This document shows positions 1-7,194 of a DNA stretch of 11,809 bases, piece by piece. Source of the stretch: Actinomycetota bacterium (GTDB taxonomy: Bacteria > Actinomycetota > Actinomycetes > Nanopelagicales > Nanopelagicaceae); contig WLHW01000038.1 of the NCBI GenBank assembly GCA_009702525.1, positions 1 through 11,809 on the forward strand, given 5' to 3'. The position numbers were made by a program, and so were the translations under genes. Below the pieces are notes generated by a model. That model saw only the letters and a list, made by a program, of their open reading frames with translations, made no database searches and was not told the origin of the DNA. Position 1 is the first letter of the stretch. Each line of letters opens with the position of its first letter.

Positions 1-1871
1 GCGGCATCAAACATATTTGGAATTCGCATTCCAGGTTCTGCATCTAGGGTTACGCCCCACATATCGTTGTAGATCTTGCGAGTATCTGGGTTAGAGATGT
101 GTCGGTAGCCCGGTAATTCATGTGGGAATGAACCCATGTCGCAAGAGCCTTGCACGTTGTTCTGTCCGCGTAGTGGATTTACTCCTACTCCCTTGCGGCC
201 AATGTTTCCAGTGACCATAGCCAAATTAGCAATACCCATAACCATGGTTGAACCTTGACTATGTTCGGTTACACCAAGACCGTAATAAATTGAAGCGTTA
301 GGCACCGAAGCAAATAGTCGAGCGGCTTTACGAATCTCTTCGGCTGGTACTCGAGAAGATGCCTCTAATACTTCAGGTGAGTTCTCAGGCAATGATATAA
401 ATGCTTCCCAATCTTTGAAGGACTTCTCTTCACATCGCGCATCAACAAAATCGCGCTTTACTAAGCCTTCAGTAACGATTACGTGCGCCAAAGCATTTAT
501 CACAGCAACATTTGTACCCGGCAATAACTGCAAGTGATGGGCAGCGACAACTCCTGGAGTTCTCACTAAGGCAATCACTCGAGGATCAATGACAATCAGC
601 TGAGCGCCTTTACGGATAGCCTGCTTCATGCGGGATGCGAAAACAGGGTGCGCCGATGTTGGATTAGCACCAATTAACATGATGACATCACTGTGTTCGA
701 CTGATTCAAAGTCCTGGGTTCCAGCCGACGTACCGAAAGTTTGACCTAAGCCATACCCGGTAGGTGAATGGCAAACGCGGGCACATGTATCAACGTTGTT
801 ATTTGCAAAGGCTGCCCGGACCATTTTTTGTACTACGTAGACTTCTTCATTCGTGCAACGAGAAGATGTGATTCCACCAATAGCATTCCGGCCAGACTCA
901 GCTTGAATCTGCTTTAAACCTTTGGCAGCAAAAGAGATTGCCTCCTCCCAAGAAACCTCTTTCCAAGGCTCGGTAATTGCGTTGCGAATCATTGGTTTAG
1001 TAATGCGATCGCTATGTGTTGCATAACCATAAGCAAAGCGGCCCTTAACACAAGAGTGGCCTTCGTTAGCTCCACCCTCTTTAAAGGGCACCATGCGCAC
1101 TAATTGATCGCCACGCATTTCAGCCTTAAAGGAACAGCCGACACCGCAGTAAGCACAAGTAGTGACAACTGAAGAAGTGGGTGCACCGATAGTGAGCAGA
1201 GTTTTTTCAGTCAATGCGCCGGTAGGACATGCCTGAACACAAGCACCACACGAAACACATTCACTCTCGATAAATGACGTACCCGATGATGAGACTCTGG
1301 CTTCGAAACCACGATTCTCAATAGTTAAAGCAAAAGTTCCCTGTACTTCATCACATGCACGAACACATCTATTACAAACGATGCACTCGGTAGAATCAAA
1401 TGTGAAGTATGGGTTAGTTTCATCCTTCTTCAAATCTAGGTGCGTTTCACCTTTTTCATATCGACTGGTTGTGATTCCAATTTTCTTAGCAACTCCGTGA
1501 ACTTCGCACTCATCCCCCGTTGCACACTCTGCAGGGTGATCAGATAAATACAACTCCATAACACCTTTGCGAATACGGTCAAGTTTTTCAGATTGGGTTG
1601 AGACCTTCATACCTTCAGCAACTGGTGTAGTACATGAGGATGGGGTTCCATTGCGTCCATCAACTTGAATCACACATAGACGGCAAGAACCAAAAGCTTT
1701 CAATCGATCGGTTGAGCATAGCTTTGGAATATCTATCCCGGCAACGAGTGCGGCGCGCATAATCGACGTATCTGCGGCGACGGTTATGGCCTTGCCATCG
1801 ATCTCAAGGCTTACTAATTGGCTCTTTTCGCTGGCCGGTGTACCAAAATCAGGCTCAAATATCATGGTCAT
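1..1871 (-). CDS. fdsA: NAD-dependent formate dehydrogenase, catalytic alpha subunit (partial, 3' end missing)
   Basis: Catalytic subunit of a cytoplasmic molybdenum (or tungsten) bis-pterin formate dehydrogenase, which oxidises formate to CO2. About 623 residues are visible; family members are roughly 900-1000, so the C-terminal third lies beyond the left edge. Domains in order: an N-terminal [2Fe-2S] ferredoxin domain (C52, C63, C66, C80); a degenerate His/Cys cluster motif (H112, C116, C122); two [4Fe-4S] ferredoxin motifs (C163/C166/C169/C173 and C205/C208/C211/C215); then the molybdopterin oxidoreductase domain with its own [4Fe-4S] site (C239, C242, C246, C274). The active site reads RVCHSP, with Cys367 followed by His368, so the metal ligand is cysteine, not selenocysteine. 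The start at 1871 is chosen because its ATGA overlaps the fdsB stop and an AGGAG lies 7 bases upstream; an in-frame ATG at 1865 is less well spaced. It is the last gene of the operon within the window. Confidence 0.95.
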   Translation of the reverse strand, partial: MTMIFEPDFGTPASEKSQLVSLEIDGKAITVAADTSIMRAALVAGIDIPKLCSTDRLKAFGSCRLCVIQVDGRNGTPSSCTTPVAEGMKVSTQSEKLDRIRKGVMELYLSDHPAECATGDECEVHGVAKKIGITTSRYEKGETHLDLKKDETNPYFTFDSTECIVCNRCVRACDEVQGTFALTIENRGFEARVSSSGTSFIESECVSCGACVQACPTGALTEKTLLTIGAPTSSVVTTCAYCGVGCSFKAEMRGDQLVRMVPFKEGGANEGHSCVKGRFAYGYATHSDRITKPMIRNAITEPWKEVSWEEAISFAAKGLKQIQAESGRNAIGGITSSRCTNEEVYVVQKMVRAAFANNNVDTCARVCHSPTGYGLGQTFGTSAGTQDFESVEHSDVIMLIGANPTSAHPVFASRMKQAIRKGAQLIVIDPRVIALVRTPGVVAAHHLQLLPGTNVAVINALAHVIVTEGLVKRDFVDARCEEKSFKDWEAFISLPENSPEVLEASSRVPAEEIRKAARLFASVPNASIYYGLGVTEHSQGSTMVMGIANLAMVTGNIGRKGVGVNPLRGQNNVQGSCDMGSFPHELPGYRHISNPDTRKIYNDMWGVTLDAEPGMRIPNMFDA

Positions 1872-3391
1872 TTGGCAGCTCCTAAGAAATCGGATGGAAA
1901 ATTGACCATCGCACTTTTCACTGGCATTGGGGTTAATCCGCCCATGGCACAGAGTGAGCCATCGGTCATTACTTCACAGAGATCCAACAACAGCTTTTTA
2001 TTCTCATCAACTCGCACACCTTGAATAATCAAATCAATAGTCTCAGCACCGCGCGTTGAGCCAATTCGACATGGTGTGCATTTGCCACATGATTCGATGG
2101 CGCAAAACTCCATGGCAAACTTTGCTTGAACTGCTAAATCAACGGAATCATCAAAGACAACCACACCACCATGCCCGAGCATTCCACCGGCGGCAATGAG
2201 GGATTCATAGTCCATAGATGTTTCTAACTGTTCGGTTGAAAAATAAGCACCTAACGGCCCACCGATTTGGACCGCTCTCAATGGTTTCTTGCTCAAAGTC
2301 CCACCACCATAGGTTTCAAGTAACTCTTTAAGAGTTACGCCGAATGCTTTCTCGACTATGCCGCCTCGCGCGATATTGCCACCTAGTTGAAAAACCTGTG
2401 TTCCAAGTGATCTGCCGACTCCGTGAGCCTTATACGCAGCTGCGCCTTGTGCTAACACCATTGGTACCGTTGATAACGTAAGAACATTATTAATTACTGT
2501 TGGTTGCCCAAAGAGACCTTCAATTGCAGGCAAGGGTGGCTTGGCTCGGACTATACCGCGCTTGCCTTCAATACTTTCTAACATCGCCGTTTCTTCACCA
2601 CATACATAGGAGCCTGCACCTACTCGAATCTGAATATCGAAAGCATGCGTACTTCCTAAAACACTTGTGCCAAGCCAGCCGAACTCTCTTGCTAACTCAA
2701 TTGCTTTTTGTAAAATTGAAATTGCATATGGGTATTCTGAGCGCAGGTAGACAATTCCCTCAGTAGCACCGACTGCTATGCCTGCAATTGTCATACCTTC
2801 AATGAGAGTAAATGGGTCCCCTTCGATCAGCATGCGATCGGCAAAAGTTCCACTGTCGCCTTCATCTGCATTGCAGCAGATATATTTTTGATCTGAGGTT
2901 GTTTGCGCAACGGTCTTCCACTTAATACCTGCGGGGAAACCTGCCCCGCCGCGGCCACGCAGGCCTGACTCTGTCACCTCGTTAATGATGCTCTCACTCG
3001 TTGAGTTAAGTGCATTTCTCAAACCAACTAAGCCACCATGCTGGCCGTACTCTTCAAGTGAAAGTGGATCGATGATTCCAACGCGAGCAAATGTTATTCG
3101 CTCCTGCGAGGATAGCCATTCGATCTCATCGGTCTTACCACGTGCAAGTGGATGTGAGCCACCATTCAGGAAATCAGCATCAAAGAGTGATGGCACATCT
3201 TCTACAGTCACGGGACCATAAGCAAAACGTGTGCCGTTAATTTCAACTTCTACTAAAGTTTCCAACCAAAGCGCTCCGCGTGAACCATTGCGTACAATAG
3301 TTAGCGATGGATCTATCTGAGCGATTCTTGCAGCGATATCATCAGCGCCAATAGATATCGCGGCGCTATCACCCGGTACGAAGACTCTCAT
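1868..3391 (-). CDS. fdsB: NAD-dependent formate dehydrogenase, beta subunit (FMN/NAD-binding, NuoF-like)
   Basis: Diaphorase subunit that passes electrons from FdsA through FeS and FMN to NAD+. It has 507 residues, the usual size for FdsB. Residues 1 to about 100 form the FdsB-type N-terminal region with a thioredoxin-like fold. The NuoF-like core follows, with the glycine-rich nucleotide-binding loop GLRGRGGAGFP (143-153), the FMN-binding NADEGDSGTF (174-183) and GAGSYVCGEETA (258-269). The C-terminal [4Fe-4S] site has C435, C438, C441 and C481. There are no extra ferredoxin domains of the kind found in electron-bifurcating hydrogenase or formate dehydrogenase subunits, which argues for simple NAD+ reduction. 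The ATG at 3391 overlaps the fdsG stop (ATGA) and has AGAAGG 7 bases upstream. Its own TGA overlaps the fdsA start in the same way, pointing to translational coupling of the subunits. Confidence 0.95.
   Translation of the reverse strand: MRVFVPGDSAAISIGADDIAARIAQIDPSLTIVRNGSRGALWLETLVEVEINGTRFAYGPVTVEDVPSLFDADFLNGGSHPLARGKTDEIEWLSSQERITFARVGIIDPLSLEEYGQHGGLVGLRNALNSTSESIINEVTESGLRGRGGAGFPAGIKWKTVAQTTSDQKYICCNADEGDSGTFADRMLIEGDPFTLIEGMTIAGIAVGATEGIVYLRSEYPYAISILQKAIELAREFGWLGTSVLGSTHAFDIQIRVGAGSYVCGEETAMLESIEGKRGIVRAKPPLPAIEGLFGQPTVINNVLTLSTVPMVLAQGAAAYKAHGVGRSLGTQVFQLGGNIARGGIVEKAFGVTLKELLETYGGGTLSKKPLRAVQIGGPLGAYFSTEQLETSMDYESLIAAGGMLGHGGVVVFDDSVDLAVQAKFAMEFCAIESCGKCTPCRIGSTRGAETIDLIIQGVRVDENKKLLLDLCEVMTDGSLCAMGGLTPMPVKSAMVNFPSDFLGAAK
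1879..1883 (-). promoter_or_regulatory. Ribosome binding site of fdsA
   Basis: AGGAG on the minus strand, inside the 3' end of fdsB and 7 bases before the ATG at 1871. It favours this start over the in-frame ATG at 1865, which would be 13 bases away. Confidence 0.7.
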
Positions 3392-3813
3392 GCCCGTGCC
3401 TTCTCAATTTTATTAAGGGTTGCTCGTCCAATTAATTTTCCGTCGACCATAGCTGTTGGACCAAGTGCACAGTTACCAAAACAATAACAATCAGTTACCT
3501 CAGCGGCGAAGCGCGCTTTTACCTCTTTTTCCAAAGATCGTGCGCCCATTGCTTGGCACGCCTCTGCTACGCAGATTGAAATCTGGTGCTCACCCGGTGG
3601 GGTTGTACGTAGATCATGGTAAAAAGTAAGAACTCCGTGTACGTCGGCACGTGATTTATTAAAATAGTTAGCTATCAATGGAACACACTCTGGATTGACA
3701 TAGCCAAACTCTTTTTGCATCAACTGCAGCGCCATTAACACGGGCCCTTTTTCATCACGCAGGGTCGCAAGAAGCACGCGAGCTGCATCTTGTGACCATG
3801 GCGAATACTTCAT
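3388..3813 (-). CDS. fdsG: NAD-dependent formate dehydrogenase, gamma subunit (NuoE-like [2Fe-2S] protein)
   Basis: Small electron-transfer subunit of the cytoplasmic formate dehydrogenase, related to NuoE of complex I. It has 141 residues: a helical N-terminal part (about 8-65, with FGYVNPECVPLIA and VLTFYHDLRT typical of NuoE and FdsG), then a thioredoxin-like domain that binds one [2Fe-2S] cluster through C81, C86, C111 and C115 (CVAEAC and CFGNC). The ATG shares one base with the fhs stop codon (TAATG), and no strong ribosome binding site is visible, so translation is probably coupled to fhs. The order G-B-A is that known for fds operons of proteobacteria. An alternative name is hoxE/nuoE-like, but the adjacent fdsB and fdsA settle the role. 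Confidence 0.93.
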   Translation of the reverse strand: MKYSPWSQDAARVLLATLRDEKGPVLMALQLMQKEFGYVNPECVPLIANYFNKSRADVHGVLTFYHDLRTTPPGEHQISICVAEACQAMGARSLEKEVKARFAAEVTDCYCFGNCALGPTAMVDGKLIGRATLNKIEKARA

Positions 3814-5477
3814 TAGAAAAGACCTACGACCTTTCCATCGATGTAATCAATACGTTCGGCAGCTGGAACTTTAGGCAGGCCAGGCATCGTCATAATCTCA
3901 CCGCAGATCATGACAATAAACTCTGCGCCAGCCGAGAGTTTTACTTCGCGAATATTGAGCGAGTGCCCACTTGGAGCTCCACGAAGTGCCGCGTCGGTAC
4001 TAAAAGAGTACTGAGTTTTAGCTACACAGATTGGAAAATGGCCATATCCAGCGGCTTCTAGCTCTTTAAGCTTTAAACGCACCTTGGCATCAGCCGTAAC
4101 TTCCTTAGCACCATAAACCTTAGTAGCAACGGCAGTAATTTTCTCCCACAAACTTTGTTCATCTTCATATACGAAGGTCATCTTCTGTGGTTGCTCACAG
4201 AGCTCTACGACGGCATGTGCTAAATCTGCAGCACCTTTACCACCATCAGCCCAGTGGGTTGCTAACACAATCTTCACACCTAGCGCTTCTACGCGTGAAC
4301 GTAGCAGGGCTACTTCGGCGGCAGTATCACTTGTGAAGTTGTTAATCGAGACTACTAGAGGCAAGTTGTAAACCTTTGTGATGTTATGAATATGGCGTTC
4401 AAGATTGACTAATCCAGCTTCAAGGGCCGGCAAGTTCTCATCAGTGATTGTCTTTAAGTCGGCTCCGCCGTGATACTTCAAAGCACGTATCGTCGCAACA
4501 AGTACACAAGCTGATGGGCGTAACCCAGATTTACGGCACTTGATGTCAATAAACTTCTCAGCTCCAAGATCGGCACCGAATCCCGCTTCGGTTACAACAT
4601 AGTCAGCTAGTTTCATAGCCGATGTAGTCGCAACTACTGAGTTACAACCATGTGCAATATTTGCAAATGGACCACCGTGAATAAAAGCGGGAGTATTTTC
4701 AAGAGTCTGTACTAAGTTTGGTTGAAAAGCATCTTTCAATATAACTGTCATCGCGCCTTGTGCATTGAGATCGCTGGCAAGAACTGGACTCTTATCTCGC
4801 TTATAGCCGACCACAATCTTTCCGATTTTCTCTTTAAGATCTTCAATCGAGGTTGCTAGGCAAAAAATCGCCATAATCTCGGAGGCCACGACAATATCAA
4901 AGCCATCACTGCGTGGATATCCATTACCCACTCCTCCGATTGATTGAATAATCTCGCGAAGCGCACGATCATTCATATCAATAACACGCTTCCATGTGAC
5001 TCGTCGAATATCAATTGCTAACTCGTTGCCGTGATGAATATGGTTATCAACTAATGCGGCTAATAAGTTATTTGCTAAAGCAATTGCGTTGAAATCACCT
5101 GTGAAATGTAGGTTTATATCCTCCATGGGGACTACCTGGGCATAGCCACCTCCGGCAGCTCCACCCTTCATTCCAAAGACTGGACCAAGGGATGGTTCGC
5201 GCAGTGCGATCATCGCGTTCTTGCCAATATGGCGAAGCGCATCGCCTAGTCCGACAGTTGTGGTTGTCTTACCTTCTCCTGCTGGTGTTGGACTTATCGC
5301 GGTTACTAAAATCAATTTAGAGCCTTTGCGCTCAGGCAACGCGGTCAGATATTTCAAATTCACCTTTGCTTTGTACTTCCCATACGCCTCAAGATTCTCG
5401 ACATCGATTCCAAGTGATGCAGCAATCTCATTGACTGGCTTCACAGTTGCAGCTTGTGCGATCTCGATATCTGACAT
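3813..5477 (-). CDS. fhs: Formate--tetrahydrofolate ligase (10-formyl-THF synthetase)
   Basis: Cytoplasmic enzyme interconverting formate, ATP and THF with 10-formyl-THF, ADP and phosphate. It has 554 residues, full length for the bacterial single-domain enzyme. The ATP-binding loop is TPAGEGKT (64-71), and the family signatures REPSLGP (93-99), FGMKGGAAGGGYAQV (101-115) and PMEDINLHFTGD (117-128) are all intact. The start has AAGGG 6 bases upstream, formed by the last codons and stop of etfA, and the gap to etfA is only 2 bases. Its stop overlaps the fdsG start. Placed between a THF-dependent demethylating enzyme with its ETF and a formate dehydrogenase, it probably runs in the formate-releasing, ATP-forming direction. 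The direction is inferred from context, not visible in the sequence; assimilation of formate is the alternative. Confidence 0.97.
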   Translation of the reverse strand: MSDIEIAQAATVKPVNEIAASLGIDVENLEAYGKYKAKVNLKYLTALPERKGSKLILVTAISPTPAGEGKTTTTVGLGDALRHIGKNAMIALREPSLGPVFGMKGGAAGGGYAQVVPMEDINLHFTGDFNAIALANNLLAALVDNHIHHGNELAIDIRRVTWKRVIDMNDRALREIIQSIGGVGNGYPRSDGFDIVVASEIMAIFCLATSIEDLKEKIGKIVVGYKRDKSPVLASDLNAQGAMTVILKDAFQPNLVQTLENTPAFIHGGPFANIAHGCNSVVATTSAMKLADYVVTEAGFGADLGAEKFIDIKCRKSGLRPSACVLVATIRALKYHGGADLKTITDENLPALEAGLVNLERHIHNITKVYNLPLVVSINNFTSDTAAEVALLRSRVEALGVKIVLATHWADGGKGAADLAHAVVELCEQPQKMTFVYEDEQSLWEKITAVATKVYGAKEVTADAKVRLKLKELEAAGYGHFPICVAKTQYSFSTDAALRGAPSGHSLNIREVKLSAGAEFIVMICGEIMTMPGLPKVPAAERIDYIDGKVVGLF

Positions 5478-5479
5478 TT

Positions 5480-6439
5480 TTATCCCTTAGCCTGGCGTAT
5501 GGCGCTTGTGAGCGCAGGTAGCACTTGATGTAGATCACCGATAATTGCATAATCGGCATAACGTAAAATTGGTGCCTCTGGATCAGTATTTATAACGACA
5601 ATCGTTTTACTGTTTTTCATGCCAGCAATGTGTTGCATCGCTCCAGATATTCCAGCGGCGATGTACAAATCAGGTGCAACCTTTGTTCCAGTCTGCCCCA
5701 CTTGCTCAGCGTGTGGCCGCCAGCCTGAACTCGTAACCACTCGAGAACAACCAACAGTGCCTCCAAGTAATCCTGCTAGCTCTTCTAAATTACCAAAGCC
5801 ATCTGGCCCGCCCACTCCACGCCCACCAGAGACAATTACTTTCGCATCACTGAGTGTTACGCCACCTTTGGTTTCTCCGGAGTCTCGGCTTAATATCTTT
5901 ACAACTGTATCTGCGGGTTGTAAATCTGGTTCAAACTGAGCAACTGATGCAGCTGCACCCTGCACTGACTCAGGTTCGACAGAAAAACTCACAACGGTTG
6001 CAACCAAGAGATCAGAGTGCACATTGGCGGACTCAATAAGATTTCCTGCCCATCGGGCTCGCAACACATGGTGTGGTGTCCCAAGTGTGATCTCTGAACA
6101 TTCAGCGGCCATCGGAATATCTAAAAATGCGGCCAGGTGCGCTAACTGCTCATTTCCACGTGGGCTTCCGGCAGCTAATACTGCAGCGGGCTGTAATTTT
6201 CCAACTAAATCTTTCAGGGCTCGCCCCGATGCCATAGGTGTGTAATCGGTAATTGCTGAGTGAGCACCAACGTGTAAAACCTTAGCGCCGTATTCACCAG
6301 CGATAGCGGCCAGACCAGTGCCATCGCTACCAATCACTACGGCCTCGATGTCGTGGCCTAGCTTTCGTGCGGCAGTAAGTGCACGTAAGGACAAAGGATC
6401 GATGACACCGCGATCGTGATCAATAAGAACCAAAATCAT
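5480..6439 (-). CDS. etfA: Electron transfer flavoprotein, alpha subunit
   Basis: FAD-carrying subunit of the soluble heterodimeric ETF, which accepts electrons from flavoprotein dehydrogenases. It has 319 residues, typical for the family. The N-terminal nucleotide-binding-like domain covers about 1-185. The C-terminal FAD domain shows SGGRGVGG (204-211), SR at 232-233, GWRPHAEQVGQTG (239-251), SGAMQH (265-270) and VINTDPEAPI (282-291), all in family positions. The ATG at 6439 shares one base with the etfB stop (TAATG) and has AGGAG 7 bases upstream. Its immediate upstream partners are etfB and a dimethylglycine dehydrogenase-like gene, so that enzyme is the probable electron donor. Confidence 0.95.
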   Translation of the reverse strand: MILVLIDHDRGVIDPLSLRALTAARKLGHDIEAVVIGSDGTGLAAIAGEYGAKVLHVGAHSAITDYTPMASGRALKDLVGKLQPAAVLAAGSPRGNEQLAHLAAFLDIPMAAECSEITLGTPHHVLRARWAGNLIESANVHSDLLVATVVSFSVEPESVQGAAASVAQFEPDLQPADTVVKILSRDSGETKGGVTLSDAKVIVSGGRGVGGPDGFGNLEELAGLLGGTVGCSRVVTSSGWRPHAEQVGQTGTKVAPDLYIAAGISGAMQHIAGMKNSKTIVVINTDPEAPILRYADYAIIGDLHQVLPALTSAIRQAKG

Positions 6440-7194
6440 TAGAAAGCTCCTATCTGCTTTAAGACATCCACTAAAGCTGGAACCGCGTCGGTTCCCTTAC
6501 CTAGAATCTCGGCACCTTTATCTTTCGATGGTGCTAGCGCCAATGTAACTTTCTCAAGTTTAGGTACTCGGGGTTCAGCCTTTTTCATATCCACAATTTT
6601 CTTGCGTGCTTGCATACGTCCGGGTACCGATGGATAGCGAGGAATATTCAAACCATCTCGAACCGTGATGATTGCAGGAAGCGGAGCCTCGTAATGTTCG
6701 CGTCCAGTTGGTACAACTCGCTCACAGTTAGCAATCCCATTTTCAATCTTCATAGATTTAACATTGGTAACAATCGGGCGATTAAGTGCGTGAGCAACTC
6801 GAATATGAATCTGATAACCGGCGCTATCTGCAGACTCTGCACCAAAGATAATTAAATCAAACTTAGTCTCTTCGGCATTAATGGCATCAACCAGTGCTGC
6901 AGCGGTTCCTTGCGGATCCCACTCTTGTCCATCGGTCTCAATCAGTACTGCTCGCGTTGCACCAATTGCCAGCTGCGAACGAAGTTGCTCTTCGGCATCA
7001 CTTGGTCCGAGGGTCAGCAAAGTAAGCGTTCCACCCATCTGCTCAACTAACTGAACTCCCGCTTCGACTGCATTTTCCTCGTGAGGACTAATACCAAAGC
7101 CCAAATGCTTGGTTTCAATATCCCGAGAATCAGGCGTGAGAATAAGTGTTCCGCCAGCAAGTGGAACGCGCTTTAGACAGACCAATACATCCAT
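6439..7194 (-). CDS. etfB: Electron transfer flavoprotein, beta subunit
   Basis: Partner of EtfA in the soluble ETF dimer; in most bacteria it binds AMP and contacts the donor dehydrogenase. It has 251 residues, full length. Visible family features are the N-terminal VLVCLKRVP, ISPHEENAVEAG (35-46), a nucleotide-site region GAESADSAGYQ (118-128), and the EtfB signature region ending EAPLPAIITV (169-178) followed by GLNIPRYPS (181-189). The start codon shares one base with the stop of the upstream dehydrogenase gene (TAATG), and the ribosome binding site is weak, suggesting coupled translation. No electron-bifurcating partner such as an acyl-CoA dehydrogenase is nearby, so an ordinary ETF role is favoured, although the type cannot be fixed by eye. 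Confidence 0.93.
   Translation of the reverse strand: MDVLVCLKRVPLAGGTLILTPDSRDIETKHLGFGISPHEENAVEAGVQLVEQMGGTLTLLTLGPSDAEEQLRSQLAIGATRAVLIETDGQEWDPQGTAAALVDAINAEETKFDLIIFGAESADSAGYQIHIRVAHALNRPIVTNVKSMKIENGIANCERVVPTGREHYEAPLPAIITVRDGLNIPRYPSVPGRMQARKKIVDMKKAEPRVPKLEKVTLALAPSKDKGAEILGKGTDAVPALVDVLKQIGAF

Noticed and set aside
1..1871. Possible truncation or pseudogene of fdsA, because no stop is seen
   Set aside because: The frame is open and conserved to the window edge; the missing C-terminus is simply outside the window.
3792..4061. Plus-strand open frame of 89 codons across the fdsG/fhs junction
   Set aside because: It overlaps two well-supported genes on the other strand and shows no recognisable protein features.
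1..5477. Reductive (CO2-fixing) reading of formate dehydrogenase plus Fhs, as in the reductive glycine pathway
   Set aside because: The operon begins with a THF-dependent demethylase and ETF, and the FDH is of the simple NAD-linked type, so an oxidative route is the simpler reading; direction cannot be proved from sequence.
5619..5939. Plus-strand open frame of 106 codons inside etfA
   Set aside because: It lies fully opposite strongly conserved etfA FAD-binding sequence, is proline- and serine-rich low-complexity translation, and has no family resemblance.
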